Positions 8,851 through 20,736 of a stretch of DNA of 64,000 nucleotides are shown here, one piece after another (within the stretch, counting starts at the first letter, position 1; each line of letters opens with the position of its first letter). The DNA is taken from positions 620,001 through 684,000 of the forward strand of contig NZ_ASWE01000003.1 in the NCBI RefSeq assembly GCF_000407505.1, given 5' to 3'. This DNA is from Enterococcus phoeniculicola ATCC BAA-412. Lineage in GTDB: Bacteria; Bacillota; Bacilli; Lactobacillales; Enterococcaceae. The notes under the pieces were generated by a model, which searched no databases, was not told the origin of the DNA, and saw nothing but the letters and a program-made list of their open reading frames with translations. The position numbers were made by a program, and so were the translations under genes.

Positions 8851-8915
8851 ATGAGGATGCATTTAAGAATGCTAGACCGATGTGTTTACTAATCTTTGTC
8901 AGTTCTACTCAATAA

Positions 8916-9752
8916 CTATAGCGAATTATTTTTTCCTTCTGTCACTTCAGGCTTTAGCTGATAAATTTTTGAAGGACGCCCAATGCCGACAGGACGCTCG
9001 CCAATTTCATCAAAATATTGAAGCATAGCTTTTTTGAAATTGGAGTGATCAATCGAGTGAAAATCGATTCCTAGAAATTTAGCGAATACTTTTCGTGCTT
9101 CTGTAATGGTAAAATCTTTTCCTAATACTTGAAGAACTTGAGGTTCATGTTCCATTTTATCTGACACTCGATTGAAGGCTTTTAAAATAATCTCGCTATG
9201 GTCAAAGGCTAGCGTATCTTTTCCTGTAGAGGAGCCAGATTTTAAGTCAAGTATTATTTCTACGTCACCGCTAGTAAGGTGAATCTGATTTGCTTTTCGT
9301 TCCATCGTAAACCAGCGAACCTCTTTTGCATCATCTCCTGCAATCAAGGGCTCTTCACCGATGAAAGCAAGATAGCTAACCGTCACGACCCAACCACGAG
9401 GGTCACGATTAGGCGTACTAAAGGAATGAAGCTGTTCAATATTTTCTTTTGAGATCACCACACCAGTTTCTTCGGTTGTTTCTCTTAGAACACTTTCCCC
9501 CGTAGACTCATTTCTCTGGACAAACCCACCAGGCAAAGCCCAAGAGTTTCGATAAGGGTGTCCTTTTCTTTTTATTAATAAAATTTTCAACTGGTCTTCT
9601 TCCTTGTTATAGCACATCAAAACGATGTCCACAGTTAAAGAAGGCTTTTCATATTCAGGTAACTCCTGTTTATGGTACCATTCCAGGAACTCAGCTTCAC
9701 TTGCTTCTTGCTCAAAGTAAAGTTTTTCCTCTGATTTGGAACGAAATTCCAC
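8916..9752 (-). CDS. Nudix hydrolase with C-terminal winged-helix domain
   Basis: A 278-residue protein. The Nudix fold covers about residues 35-165, and its box is intact: GFVQRNES followed by RETTEETGV gives the G-x5-E-x7-RE-x2-EE-x-G spacing needed for metal binding. The C-terminal 100 residues (FTITEARKVFAKFLGIDF to GRPSKIYQL) resemble the winged helix of NrtR-type regulators. It may therefore hydrolyse a nucleoside diphosphate derivative such as ADP-ribose, sense one, or both. The GTG at 9752 is chosen because AGAGGTG lies seven bases upstream; an ATG at 9773 lacks a ribosome site. Confidence 0.8.
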   Translation of the reverse strand: MEFRSKSEEKLYFEQEASEAEFLEWYHKQELPEYEKPSLTVDIVLMCYNKEEDQLKILLIKRKGHPYRNSWALPGGFVQRNESTGESVLRETTEETGVVISKENIEQLHSFSTPNRDPRGWVVTVSYLAFIGEEPLIAGDDAKEVRWFTMERKANQIHLTSGDVEIILDLKSGSSTGKDTLAFDHSEIILKAFNRVSDKMEHEPQVLQVLGKDFTITEARKVFAKFLGIDFHSIDHSNFKKAMLQYFDEIGERPVGIGRPSKIYQLKPEVTEGKNNSL

Positions 9753-9840
9753 GTTTGAACACCTCTTCTTCATTGATTTTCATACTTCATTGTATCATGA
9801 GTGATAAAAAAGCCAAGACTCATGTACTTAAAAATAAATA

Positions 9841-10125
9841 TTAATAAATGCTTGCAAAAATATTTGGAAGCAGTAGGTTAAATAAGAAAAACAGTAAATA
9901 AACAGGAACGGTCTTCTTCTCTTTTTGTTGTAAAGAGTAAAGTCCTGCAAAAGCAACACCACAATAAAGTACCCAACGAAAGACGCGAAGTGAAGTCAAA
10001 AATGCTGACAAATGTTCTTGTCCAGTAAAATACGCATACATTTGTGGATAGAAAAAGCATAAACCAAGATGTATAAATGAGAAAATAGCAATGAGACCAA
10101 GCAAAATGATTGATTGTTTCTTCAT
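9841..10125 (-). CDS. Small membrane protein of unknown function
   Basis: A 94-residue protein with three hydrophobic segments (about residues 5-25, 45-65 and 73-92), separated by short polar loops, one of them QQKEKK. I do not recognise a family. The ATG at 10125 follows AGAGGAA; a longer frame from 10152 has GGAG only one base away from its ATG and is less likely. It lies upstream of the Nudix gene on the same strand, with a 68-base gap that contains the Nudix ribosome site. Confidence 0.55.
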   Translation of the reverse strand: MKKQSIILLGLIAIFSFIHLGLCFFYPQMYAYFTGQEHLSAFLTSLRVFRWVLYCGVAFAGLYSLQQKEKKTVPVYLLFFLFNLLLPNIFASIY

Positions 10126-10213
10126 AAGATAATGATTCCTCTCTGTTGACATTCTCCAAAAAAATGGAAGGCTTGATTATTATACCACGAGATTGTTTTT
10201 CTTGAGAAAGTAT

Positions 10214-10242
10214 TTGAGCAGCTTCATGGAATCAAGTATAGT
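10214..10242 (+). promoter_or_regulatory. Promoter of the fumarase gene
   Basis: TTGAGC (10214-10219) and TATAGT (10237-10242) are separated by 17 bases, 30 bases before the start codon. Confidence 0.5.
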
Positions 10243-10273
10243 GAAGATGAGAGAAAAATTAGGAGGAAGATAT

Positions 10274-11650
10274 ATGGACTATCGTACGCAAAGAGATTCA
10301 ATGGGAGAAATTCAGGTTCCTGTTGAAGCAAAGTGGGGACCACAAACACAACGAAGCAAAGAAAATTTTTTAATCGGACATGAAAAAATGCCACAACCAT
10401 TGATTGAGGCATTGATTTTAATAAAACAAACGGCGGCAGTTGCCAATCTGGCTGTCGGAAAGCTTTCTTCAAAAAAAAGTGAAGCTATCTATCAAGCTGC
10501 ACAACAACTATTGGATGACCAAACAGCTCTCATGACCCATTTTCCACTGTCGGTTTGGCAGACAGGAAGCGGTACACAAACAAACATGAATGCGAATGAA
10601 GTCATTGCTCATTTTGCAACAACTGAGGAGCTATCTATTCATCCAAATGATGACGTAAATTGCTCACAAAGCTCCAATGATGTGTTTCCAACGGCTATCC
10701 ATATTGCCGCAACAGAATCTGTGGTTCATCGCTTGTTTCCAGTGATGGATCAAGTCATTGGTCAATTAGAAAAATTAGAAAAAACCTATCAGTCTACGAT
10801 AAAAATTGGTCGTACTCATTTGCAGGATGCAACCCCTGTAACATTTGCACAAGAAGTAAGTGGGTGGCGTGCCGGACTGCAACATACAAAGCAGATGATT
10901 GATTCAACCTTGCGTGAGATGAGACAGCTGCCTATCGGTGGAACGGCGGTAGGAACAGGGTTAAATGCTTCTGGGGCTTATGTTGATGCGTTTATTCAAC
11001 AAGTGAATAAGAAAACCGGACTTGAATTTGTCGAGTTGAAGAATAAATTTCATGGACTAGCAAATAAGGATGCACTTGTTTTCTTAAGTGGGGCATTGAA
11101 GGCGTTAGCTGCAAACAGCATGAAGATGGCAAATGATGTCCGTTGGTTGGCTAGCGGACCAAGAAGCGGCTTTGGAGAAATTACCTTGCCTGCCAATGAA
11201 CCGGGAAGTTCAATTATGCCTGGAAAAGTCAATCCAACACAGTGTGAGGCATTAAGTATGGTTGCAATTCAAGTAATGGGAAATGATGCGGCAATCGGAT
11301 TTGCAGCTTCTCAGGGGAATTTTGAATTAAATGTCTATATGCCAGTTCTCGCCTATAATTTGTTGCAAAGCATCAATCTTCTTACGGACAGTCTGCGTTC
11401 ATTTGAAGAAAAGTGTCTTCGCGGTTTAACGGTTAATGAAGAAAAAATGGCGATCTATGTCAATCAATCACTGATGCTTGTCACAGCGCTAAATGCGCAC
11501 ATCGGGTATGACAAAGGAGCAGAAATTGCTAAAAAAGCATTTACTGAACAGCTAACGCTGAAAGAGGCCGCACTCGAGTTATCCTATGTGACAGAACAGG
11601 AATATGATGAATGGGTGAGACCGGAATCCATGTTGGGTGAAAACGTCTAA
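10274..11650 (+). CDS. fumC: Class II fumarate hydratase
   Basis: A 458-residue enzyme of the fumarase/aspartase superfamily, the size of known FumC. It interconverts fumarate and malate in the cytosol without an iron-sulphur cluster. Visible motifs are [38 protein letters not shown] and the signature [11 protein letters not shown] at about 311-321, which contains the mobile catalytic loop Ser. The ATG at 10274 follows AGGAGG by seven bases; the upstream in-frame codons precede that site and overlap the promoter. It is a single-gene unit with no other citric-acid-cycle gene nearby. Confidence 0.93.
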   Translation: MDYRTQRDSMGEIQVPVEAKWGPQTQRSKENFLIGHEKMPQPLIEALILIKQTAAVANLAVGKLSSKKSEAIYQAAQQLLDDQTALMTHFPLSVWQTGSGTQTNMNANEVIAHFATTEELSIHPNDDVNCSQSSNDVFPTAIHIAATESVVHRLFPVMDQVIGQLEKLEKTYQSTIKIGRTHLQDATPVTFAQEVSGWRAGLQHTKQMIDSTLREMRQLPIGGTAVGTGLNASGAYVDAFIQQVNKKTGLEFVELKNKFHGLANKDALVFLSGALKALAANSMKMANDVRWLASGPRSGFGEITLPANEPGSSIMPGKVNPTQCEALSMVAIQVMGNDAAIGFAASQGNFELNVYMPVLAYNLLQSINLLTDSLRSFEEKCLRGLTVNEEKMAIYVNQSLMLVTALNAHIGYDKGAEIAKKAFTEQLTLKEAALELSYVTEQEYDEWVRPESMLGENV

Positions 11651-11718
11651 TTGATTGATATTGTTCGTTTTTTATGTCATAGAATTTAATATAAAATGGA
11701 CAAACAAAATAAAAGTTG

Positions 11719-11727
11719 TGGTATACT
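11719..11727 (+). promoter_or_regulatory. Extended -10 promoter of metG
   Basis: TGGTATACT is a TGn-extended -10 element (TATACT at 11722-11727). A weak -35-like GACAAA lies 17 bases upstream. I do not see a T-box in the short leader. Confidence 0.5.
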
Positions 11728-11769
11728 AGCAAGGAAACGAATTCGCAGATAGCGATAAAGGAGGAGTAA

Positions 11770-13782
<2,013 letters not shown>

Positions 13783-13803
13783 GGGTGATAAATAGTTTAC
13801 ATG

Positions 13804-13843
13804 AAAAGCTGAGCGGTAACTGAAAAGTTTGCTCAGCTTTTTT
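13804..13843 (+). terminator. Intrinsic terminator of metG
   Basis: AAAGCTGAGC (13805-13814) pairs perfectly with GCTCAGCTTT (13831-13840) and is followed by Ts. Confidence 0.9.
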
Positions 13844-13894
13844 GTCTAACTAACCGTTCTTCATGGAAGGTTCTCGAGGGTGAGTGCATCTGTT

Positions 13895-13924
13895 TTGACT
13901 ATCTTTTTCATGGTAAAATAAAAT
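13895..13924 (+). promoter_or_regulatory. Promoter of the MoxR operon
   Basis: TTGACT (13895-13900) and TAAAAT (13919-13924) with an 18-base spacer, about 140 bases upstream of the TTG start. Confidence 0.5.
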
Positions 13925-14061
13925 CAGCAAAAAAAGATGTGAAATTAGGATGAGTAAAGCATATTTTTCATTGGGAAAATGAGTTGTGTATAAATAAAAT
14001 AATAAAAAAACAGACAGTTTTTCAGGTTCTAGTATTGGATGAAAAAAAGGAGGCGTATAAA

Positions 14062-14997
14062 TTGGAAAGAGAAAGCTTTATGAAAATTACGGGATTAATT
14101 GATGAGGTAGAAAAAGTTGTTTTGGGAAAACGAGAGGTTGTTCAGCTGACAATTGCCGCTCTTTTGGCCGATGGACATGTCTTGTTTGAAGATGTGCCGG
14201 GCGTAGGGAAAACAGTGATGGTAAAAGCAATTGCCAAAGCGGTTCATGGAGCCTTTTCTCGGATACAATTTACGCCGGATTTATTGCCAAGCGACATCTT
14301 GGGTGTTTCCATTTTTAATAGTCAAACGAATCAATTTGAGTTTCGTAAAGGACCTATATTTACGAATATCTTATTAGCAGACGAGATTAATCGAACAACC
14401 CCCAGAACACAGGCTGCATTATTAGAGGCAATGTCTGAAAGCGCAGTGACGATAGATGGGAAGACGTATCCATTATCTGCTAATTTTTTTGTTATGGCTA
14501 CACAAAATCCTATAGACTACGAGGGAACGTATCCTTTACCAGAGGCACAGTTAGACCGCTTCTTGTTTAAACTGAACATTGGCTATCCTTCTGCTGCTGA
14601 TGAGCTAAAACTCATGCAAAGTGAGCCACAAACCACACAAATGATTCATCAGGTGATTGATTCTCGTGAATTAGAAGTATTAAAGCGTCAAGTAGAGGAG
14701 GTCTATATTGATGAGGCAGTTGCAAAATATGCATTGGATTTGGTTCGTACAAGTCGTATGCATGAAAGTGTTGCATTAGGAGTCAGTCCTAGGGGTAGCA
14801 TTGCTTTTATAAGAGGTGCAAAAGCATTTGCTATGACCGAAGGGCGCTTATTTGTAACTCCTAGGGATTTACAAATAATTTTTCCTGCCGTATTTTCTCA
14901 TCGCATACAAATGAAAGCCGCTAGAGCAACCACTGCCCAAGTGACGACTATCCTAAACGAAATTTTAGATGAAGTCCCTGTTCCTGTGAGGAGGTAG
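14062..14997 (+). CDS. MoxR-family AAA+ ATPase
   Basis: A 311-residue AAA+ ATPase of the MoxR group. The Walker A motif is DVPGVGKTVM, Walker B is LLADEINR, and the sensor region MATQNPIDYEGTYPLPEAQLDRF is typical. MoxR proteins act as chaperones that activate or assemble partner proteins, often with DUF58 and von Willebrand-like partners, as here. The start is TTG, eight bases after AAGGAGG. A frame extending back to 13984 lacks a ribosome site. The next gene begins five bases after the stop, so the three genes form one operon. Confidence 0.9.
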   Translation: MERESFMKITGLIDEVEKVVLGKREVVQLTIAALLADGHVLFEDVPGVGKTVMVKAIAKAVHGAFSRIQFTPDLLPSDILGVSIFNSQTNQFEFRKGPIFTNILLADEINRTTPRTQAALLEAMSESAVTIDGKTYPLSANFFVMATQNPIDYEGTYPLPEAQLDRFLFKLNIGYPSAADELKLMQSEPQTTQMIHQVIDSRELEVLKRQVEEVYIDEAVAKYALDLVRTSRMHESVALGVSPRGSIAFIRGAKAFAMTEGRLFVTPRDLQIIFPAVFSHRIQMKAARATTAQVTTILNEILDEVPVPVRR

Positions 14998-15002
14998 CGA
15001 GG

Positions 15003-16031
15003 ATGAAAAGAACAACGATGATTGGGCGTTTTTTTCTGCTTGTATTTACTTATCTTGGTGTATTTTTTTATGCACTCGCTTTTACCAATAAAACAGGATG
15101 GGCAGTTCTTCTTTTTGTTTCACTCATTCTTCTAATGGAAATTCTTTCTTTAATCAGTCCGCTTCGAGGAGTACAGATAAGCACATCCGAAACGCTTATT
15201 GCCCATTTAGGTGAGCCAATTACACCACTTGTCACCATAAAAAGGGCAGTCAGACTTCCTCTTTTTTTCTCCAGATTGTCTATTCATCTTCCATTTGAAA
15301 AAAAGAAGCAAACGATTCGCCATTACCATGGGCAAACAATAGCTCTCTCTCTTAGCTGGTCTCCTAAAAAAAGAGGTTGGATAACCAAACAGCCGATAGA
15401 ACGAATCGGCAGTGACCTATTTGGTTGGTTCGAGAAGACACGGGTAGAAACACTTTCTGTTAATTGGGTGGTATTACCAGCAATACACCCTTATGCAGCT
15501 GCAGGTCTTTCTTTCATAGAGTACGTCACGAAGAGAGATTACTTTGGGGACAGCTCCTATACCATTAAAACCTATCGGGACTATCAAAAAGGGGATCCGT
15601 TAAAGCAGATTGACTGGAAGACCTCGAGCAGGAAACAGAGCCTTATTCTTCGTGAGTATGAAAAATATGAACCTGTTAAATGGACCTTCATTTTTTATGG
15701 ATTAGAAAGTGAGTACTTTGAAGAGTTGTTAAGCCTGTTTTACTCTATTTCAAAAATGTATCCACAGCAGGCGGAGTTTTTATTAATAGGAGAAAATATC
15801 TCAAGTAATGAACAAAATGAGCTGGAAAACTATGCGCTGATTCAGCCGTTAAAGACTCTGGTGGAGATACCAGAAAGAAATCACCGCAACATTTGTTTAT
15901 TTTTACCTGAATGGACCGAAGAGGTGGAGAAAATTCTACCTGAGCAAAAAAAGAAGCAGTTTTCTACTGTCGTCTATAGTCAATTTGCTCGTGAATGGGA
16001 GGGAGCCTATGAAAAAGAGAATACAAACTAA
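15003..16031 (+). CDS. DUF58 domain protein
   Basis: A 342-residue protein with two N-terminal membrane helices (about residues 8-50), then a cytoplasmic region ending in the DUF58 domain. The family hallmark is seen in YRDYQKGDPLKQIDWKTSSR near residue 200. DUF58 proteins nearly always accompany MoxR ATPases, and their biochemical role is not settled. The gene overlaps the next one by 23 bases, which suggests translational coupling. Confidence 0.85.
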   Translation: MKRTTMIGRFFLLVFTYLGVFFYALAFTNKTGWAVLLFVSLILLMEILSLISPLRGVQISTSETLIAHLGEPITPLVTIKRAVRLPLFFSRLSIHLPFEKKKQTIRHYHGQTIALSLSWSPKKRGWITKQPIERIGSDLFGWFEKTRVETLSVNWVVLPAIHPYAAAGLSFIEYVTKRDYFGDSSYTIKTYRDYQKGDPLKQIDWKTSSRKQSLILREYEKYEPVKWTFIFYGLESEYFEELLSLFYSISKMYPQQAEFLLIGENISSNEQNELENYALIQPLKTLVEIPERNHRNICLFLPEWTEEVEKILPEQKKKQFSTVVYSQFAREWEGAYEKENTN

Positions 16032-18192
16032 GCTTGTATTAACCTGTACCGCTTACCTTGCATTTCTGCTCGCTTTTACTCAATTTTTATCTGTCTATTC
16101 TGTAGATAATCAATTGGGTAAATATTTCAGCATCGGCTTTATTAGTTTGACGGTTTTGATTATTCCCTCAAAAATTTTTCGTTTCTTTTTTTATCTGCTT
16201 AGTTTTTTTCTAAGTCTTCTTTTCTTTTATCCATTTACTGATGGAGAGTTTACGGTATGGGTTCAACGTCTAATGAGTCAAGTGGGTCAAATTCCACAGC
16301 TCTTTATAAATCGAGGCGTGGGTGGACAATACACAATGACAGTAATCTTTATCTTACTAATTGTGACTATCTTGCTGATGGAGCTGTTGGTTGAGTATGA
16401 GCGCATTGGGCTAAGTATGGGAATGCTGGTTCTCTATCTGCTAATGCTTGCGGTGTATAATAATCAGGATTTTTTTGTTCCAGTTATATGTATTATTGGT
16501 ATTGGGATTTTTCAAAACTATTATGTAAATAGGTGGCAAGAAGCAGCGAAGCTTAAAACTAAAGGCGCTTTGCAAATTATCTTTCTTATTTCAGCGACAA
16601 CCTTACTTTCGATTTATCTGCCTACGAGCTTTTTGAGCGGTCTCTTTACGGAACAAAGTACCTCGTTTAGAAATTTTTTAAATGAAAAGGGCTTGTACAG
16701 CTACATTCAGCAAAGTGGGCTTCAGCTAGCCAGGACAGGATTTAGCGAGAACGATGAAACTTTGGGCGGTCCTATCTTGGAAGATACTAAAATTGTTTTT
16801 GAAGCATTTCAGGAAACGGCGCATTATTGGCGAATTGACAGCAAAGATTTTTATACAGGTGTAGGCTGGAGAGAAAGTCCAGAAAAACAAAATACTCCGT
16901 TAGTAGATGTCCCTTCTGCTACGGAGATGCTTGTTACTTTTCCAGGGTTTAGGGGCGCATTTGACTCTGAGGAGAAAATATCGCTTGCGTTTGAACAAGT
17001 CGACGCTTATATTCCTCTGCCATACGGAGAAACGAAGATAAGTATTCAAAGTGGAGGGAATGGCTTTGAATATAATCCGGAATCTGGACGATTGAATATA
17101 AAAAATTACTCTAACGCGTCTGACTACCAAATGATTTGGAAAAATCCAACATATACGGTAGAAGAGCTTCGTGCTGTTGGGGATGATTTACCAGATGATG
17201 CTTCCGCCTATTTACAAGTGCCATCAGATTTACCGCAAAGAGTGGTTAGTTTGGCAAGTAAGCTTGCAGAAGGAAAAACAAGTCGTGTAGATAAGGTGAC
17301 CGCCATTGAAACTTACTTGAAGGAGTCTGGAAAGTATCGCTATTCTAAAATTGATGCAGTATTTACAAAAGAAGGACAGGATTATGTGGATCAATTCTTA
17401 TTTGATTCTAAAGTAGGCTATTGTGATAATTTTTCTACAGCGATGGCTGTCATGCTTCGCTCACTGGGTGTTCCTGCAAGGTGGGTGAAAGGCTATGCGC
17501 CAGGAGAACAATCCCTAGTGAATGAGCAACGAAAGTATACGATTCGAAATAATGATGCGCATTCTTGGGTAGAGGTTTACTTTGAAGGGTATGGCTGGCT
17601 GCCGTTTGAACCGACCCCTTCTTTTACACAGCCCCTTCGAGTAATGCCAGAGAAGGTAAATTCAGACACAAGTTCCTCACATCCACAAGAATCAACGGTA
17701 CAAGAATCGGAACGTGAGACCAAAACGACAAGTACCACTTCATCCGTGGCCAAAACGCCAACTGAACCTAGTAAAGAAACACCAACAACAGATAGTGACG
17801 CTATATCGGTTAACTGGCTGTTTTTAGGCTTGTTTTTACTGGTTGTCACCGGTGGATTTTTGCTCTACAGATGGTCTATTTATCTAACTGTATTATTGAT
17901 GTGCTTCTTTACCTCAGACCCAATAAAACATGTTTATCCTTATCTGTTGAAAAAGGTAAACGTCGTGCTGAACCGTTCTGACAGCCGTCCATTGCAGGAA
18001 TATGCAGCGGAGGTTGAGAAAAAAATTCCTGCATTTCATCAGACGTTTAGTCAGCTCACACAGGAATATGAATCTTATTTGTATAGTAATCAAAAAGAAA
18101 AAACTGGTCATCAGATACTGTTGATGAAAAACGCAGCAAAAAACATCTGTCGCTGGCGGTTTAAGCAGTTATTTTCTATAAGTAAAAAGTAA
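16009..18192 (+). CDS. Transglutaminase-like membrane protein (TgpA family)
   Basis: A 727-residue protein with a polytopic N-terminal half (about six helices to residue 210), an outward-facing transglutaminase-like domain, a Ser/Thr-rich linker (about 555-600), one more membrane helix and a cytoplasmic DUF4129-like tail. The papain-like triad is intact: Cys472 in GYCDNFSTAMAV, His518 in NDAHSWVEV and a following Asp/Glu region before FEPTPSF. Such proteins may cleave or cross-link cell-surface peptides. The ATG at 16009 follows GGGAGGGAG. A good hairpin terminator ends the operon. Confidence 0.88.
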   Translation: MKKRIQTKLVLTCTAYLAFLLAFTQFLSVYSVDNQLGKYFSIGFISLTVLIIPSKIFRFFFYLLSFFLSLLFFYPFTDGEFTVWVQRLMSQVGQIPQLFINRGVGGQYTMTVIFILLIVTILLMELLVEYERIGLSMGMLVLYLLMLAVYNNQDFFVPVICIIGIGIFQNYYVNRWQEAAKLKTKGALQIIFLISATTLLSIYLPTSFLSGLFTEQSTSFRNFLNEKGLYSYIQQSGLQLARTGFSENDETLGGPILEDTKIVFEAFQETAHYWRIDSKDFYTGVGWRESPEKQNTPLVDVPSATEMLVTFPGFRGAFDSEEKISLAFEQVDAYIPLPYGETKISIQSGGNGFEYNPESGRLNIKNYSNASDYQMIWKNPTYTVEELRAVGDDLPDDASAYLQVPSDLPQRVVSLASKLAEGKTSRVDKVTAIETYLKESGKYRYSKIDAVFTKEGQDYVDQFLFDSKVGYCDNFSTAMAVMLRSLGVPARWVKGYAPGEQSLVNEQRKYTIRNNDAHSWVEVYFEGYGWLPFEPTPSFTQPLRVMPEKVNSDTSSSHPQESTVQESERETKTTSTTSSVAKTPTEPSKETPTTDSDAISVNWLFLGLFLLVVTGGFLLYRWSIYLTVLLMCFFTSDPIKHVYPYLLKKVNVVLNRSDSRPLQEYAAEVEKKIPAFHQTFSQLTQEYESYLYSNQKEKTGHQILLMKNAAKNICRWRFKQLFSISKK

Positions 18193-18248
18193 AGCTTACA
18201 GAGTAAGACTTCATTGTAGCATCCCATAAAACAGGCTAATTTTTAACA

Positions 18249-18296
18249 GAAACAAGCCCAAGGCAAATGAGAGCTGTCTTGGGCTTGTTTCTGTTT
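18249..18296 (+). terminator. Intrinsic terminator of the MoxR operon
   Basis: AAACAAGCCCAAG pairs perfectly with CTTGGGCTTGTTT around a 15-base loop. It lies between convergent genes and could act in both directions. Confidence 0.85.
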
Positions 18297-18348
18297 AATA
18301 AAAGTCGAAAACAAAAGCAGTTTCGTTTTCAAAATATTTCTAAGGTAC

Positions 18349-18963
18349 TTATTTTTTTATCTCTGAAGAAAACCCCATGGGCTTTCTCCCAAGATTATGT
18401 CGCTTTTTAAAGGAACGTGGTAATAAGAGCAGCAGAAAATCATAGGGCAGACTGAATAGGAACAAGGCGACAGAACGACTAAGGGCTTGTTCTTTGTAAA
18501 GCCACTTCAAAAGAAAATGAAGTACAGTCAAACCAATGAGTAATGTGGCGAGTAGAAACCATTGAAGATCGTTAAATACGAACTGGTGAAGAAGCATGGT
18601 AGTTAATGGATAAAGGTAGAAAAATCCACCGACTAAAAATACCCGCCATGTTTTTGCCAAGTCTCCTATCTGCAACAGGAAGAACAGTAGCGAAAGAGCA
18701 AGTGCGAATGGTGGAAACAGACTCACCAGAAAACTATAGAGCACCCCCCAGAGAATCATCAGAGGTCCCTTGATAATGGCACTAAAGCCAACAAAAACAA
18801 GAAGAATTAAAAGCTGTTGTATAGGAGAGGCGACGGTTAAACATGCAAACAAAAATAAAGCGCCCCAATGCCAGATAGTATTTTGTTGATCAGGTTTTGA
18901 TTGACGGCGATAGTTGCTTAACAGACTGGCGGTGTTTGGGTATTCCTTTTGCAGCCTCTTCAT
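18349..18963 (-). CDS. Polytopic membrane protein of unknown function
   Basis: A 204-residue protein with about six hydrophobic segments from residue 32 to 185 and a short basic C-terminus (KKRHNLGRK). I do not recognise a family. The ATG at 18963 follows AAAGGAGTGATTTG; a TTG directly before it is also in frame. TATACT lies about 35 bases upstream as a candidate -10. It is a single-gene unit, convergent with the MoxR operon. Confidence 0.6.
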   Translation of the reverse strand: MKRLQKEYPNTASLLSNYRRQSKPDQQNTIWHWGALFLFACLTVASPIQQLLILLVFVGFSAIIKGPLMILWGVLYSFLVSLFPPFALALSLLFFLLQIGDLAKTWRVFLVGGFFYLYPLTTMLLHQFVFNDLQWFLLATLLIGLTVLHFLLKWLYKEQALSRSVALFLFSLPYDFLLLLLPRSFKKRHNLGRKPMGFSSEIKK

Positions 18964-19136
18964 CAAATCACTCCTTTCATTATAAGTGAAGTATACTGGG
19001 AAATGGATGATTTTCCCTCAGCCTCAAGGATGATTTCTTTAGAAATGAGAAGGAAACGTTTTCTTTGTAATTTAAATGGAAAACAGGTAAATCAACAGGT
19101 ATACTAGCATGTATAAACAGAGGAAGGTTGGAGGTT

Positions 19137-20453
19137 ATGGAAAATAAATTAAAAAAAGAAATTAATTTATTTGGCGCATTGTCAACAGTTATGGGGACAG
19201 TGATTGGTGCAGGAGTATTTTTTAAAACAGCCTCCGTTGTTTCGCATACGCAATCGCCAAGTTTAACACTATTTGCTTGGTTATTAGGTGGGATTTTGAC
19301 AATTTGTGCAGGATTAACCGTGGCAGAACTTGCGACTGCTATACCAGAAACAGGTGGCGCAGTAAAATATATTGAAGTAGCTTATGGAAAATTGCCAAGT
19401 TTTTTATTAGGCTGGGCACAAAGCCTCATTTATTTTCCTGCAAATATTGCAGCGTTATCGATTATTTTTGGTACACAGTTTGTGAACTTATTTCATCTAT
19501 CAACGACTTATTTACTGCCTGTAGCGATTATCGCAGCTATATCAGTAACAGGATTAAACCTATTGGGGACAAAAGTCGCTTCCACCGTTCAATCCGCCAC
19601 ACTTGTAATTAAATTAATTCCTATTGCAGTGATTGTATTAATGGGTCTTTTTACTACAGGAGAGGTCAGTTTTTCTCTCTTTCCAATTGAAGCTGGAAAA
19701 GAGGTTTCTTTTTTTGAAGGCTTGAGTGGTGCACTACTAGCTACTTTATTTGCCTATGATGGCTGGCTCGGTGTGGGCGCAATGGCTGGAGAAATGAAAC
19801 GACCCGAAAAGGATTTACCTAAAGCAATTATTTTAGGGTTGAGCTTTGTGACACTGATTTACACGCTGGTTAATTTTGTTTTTCTTAAGAGCTTGCCTGT
19901 CGAAGTTATTTCTGGGAATTTAAATGCAGCTTCGGAAGCCTCAACGGTGATTTTTGGCTCAGGTGGCGGGAAAATTGTTACATTAGGGATTTTGATATCA
20001 GTCTACGGTGCCTTGAATGGCTATACATTGACGGGCATCCGTGTGCCTTACGCAATGGCACTTGAAAATGAGTTGCCGTTTAGCAAACAGTTTAGAAAAG
20101 TTTCAAAAAAATATGTGGCGCCTTACGTTGCAGCGATTGTTCAGTTAGTTATTGCGCTGGTTATGATGCAGTTAGGGACGTTTGATTTACTGACAGATAT
20201 GCTTGTTTTTGTGATGTGGCTATTTAGTGTATTGATTTTTGTAGCAGTCTTTATTTTGAGAAAACGAGAACCGGATATGATTCGTCCATACAAAGTTCCT
20301 CTCTATCCTTTTGTTCCTCTAGTAGGCATTGCGGGGGCACTCTTTATCTTAATTGCGACCATTTTGACGCAGACTCTTCTGGCGCTTATTGGTATCGGCG
20401 TTACGCTGCTAGGGATTCCTGTTTACTACTATCAACAAAAAACAAAGAGTTAA
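19137..20453 (+). CDS. APC-superfamily amino-acid permease, SteT-like
   Basis: A 438-residue transporter with about twelve membrane helices. The first helix has the APC signature GTVIGAGVFF, and FAYDGWLGVGAMAGEMK lies in the middle, as in the L-type exchanger group. The length and the start ENKLKKEINLFGALS recall SteT, a serine/threonine exchanger of Bacillus subtilis, but the substrate is uncertain. The ATG at 19137 lies nine bases after AGGAAGG. TATACT at 19100-19105 is a candidate -10. A repeat-derived hairpin follows the gene. Confidence 0.85.
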   Translation: MENKLKKEINLFGALSTVMGTVIGAGVFFKTASVVSHTQSPSLTLFAWLLGGILTICAGLTVAELATAIPETGGAVKYIEVAYGKLPSFLLGWAQSLIYFPANIAALSIIFGTQFVNLFHLSTTYLLPVAIIAAISVTGLNLLGTKVASTVQSATLVIKLIPIAVIVLMGLFTTGEVSFSLFPIEAGKEVSFFEGLSGALLATLFAYDGWLGVGAMAGEMKRPEKDLPKAIILGLSFVTLIYTLVNFVFLKSLPVEVISGNLNAASEASTVIFGSGGGKIVTLGILISVYGALNGYTLTGIRVPYAMALENELPFSKQFRKVSKKYVAPYVAAIVQLVIALVMMQLGTFDLLTDMLVFVMWLFSVLIFVAVFILRKREPDMIRPYKVPLYPFVPLVGIAGALFILIATILTQTLLALIGIGVTLLGIPVYYYQQKTKS

Positions 20454-20640
20454 ATTTTTATAAATAGGACTTTCTAAAATGAGGGGACTCAAGTATAGTT
20501 AGAGTATTGTTGTAATAGGGAAAGATACAATTGAGTGGAAACAAACTATTTTGCCTTGAGAACAAAAGCTGTTATCAAAAGCTCTCATTTCTAGCGAGTG
20601 ATGAGAAAAAATATAGTTGGAGAAATCCATTTCTTACTAG

Positions 20641-20700
20641 CCTTTATTAAGATTTAAAGAGTCCAAAAGATAACTTTTTGAGTTATGCCCTAGACTCTAC
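20641..20700 (+). repeat. Dispersed repeat, tail module (terminator-like)
   Basis: CCTTTATTAAGATTT, then a hairpin with outer stem AGAGTC/GACTCT (20658-20663/20693-20698) and inner ATAACT/AGTTAT (20670-20675/20681-20686). The outer stem differs from other copies, yet still pairs. I see nothing else in 20454-20640. Confidence 0.7.
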
Positions 20701-20736
20701 TGATCTTCACAAAAACAAATGTTTAAGGAGACCATT

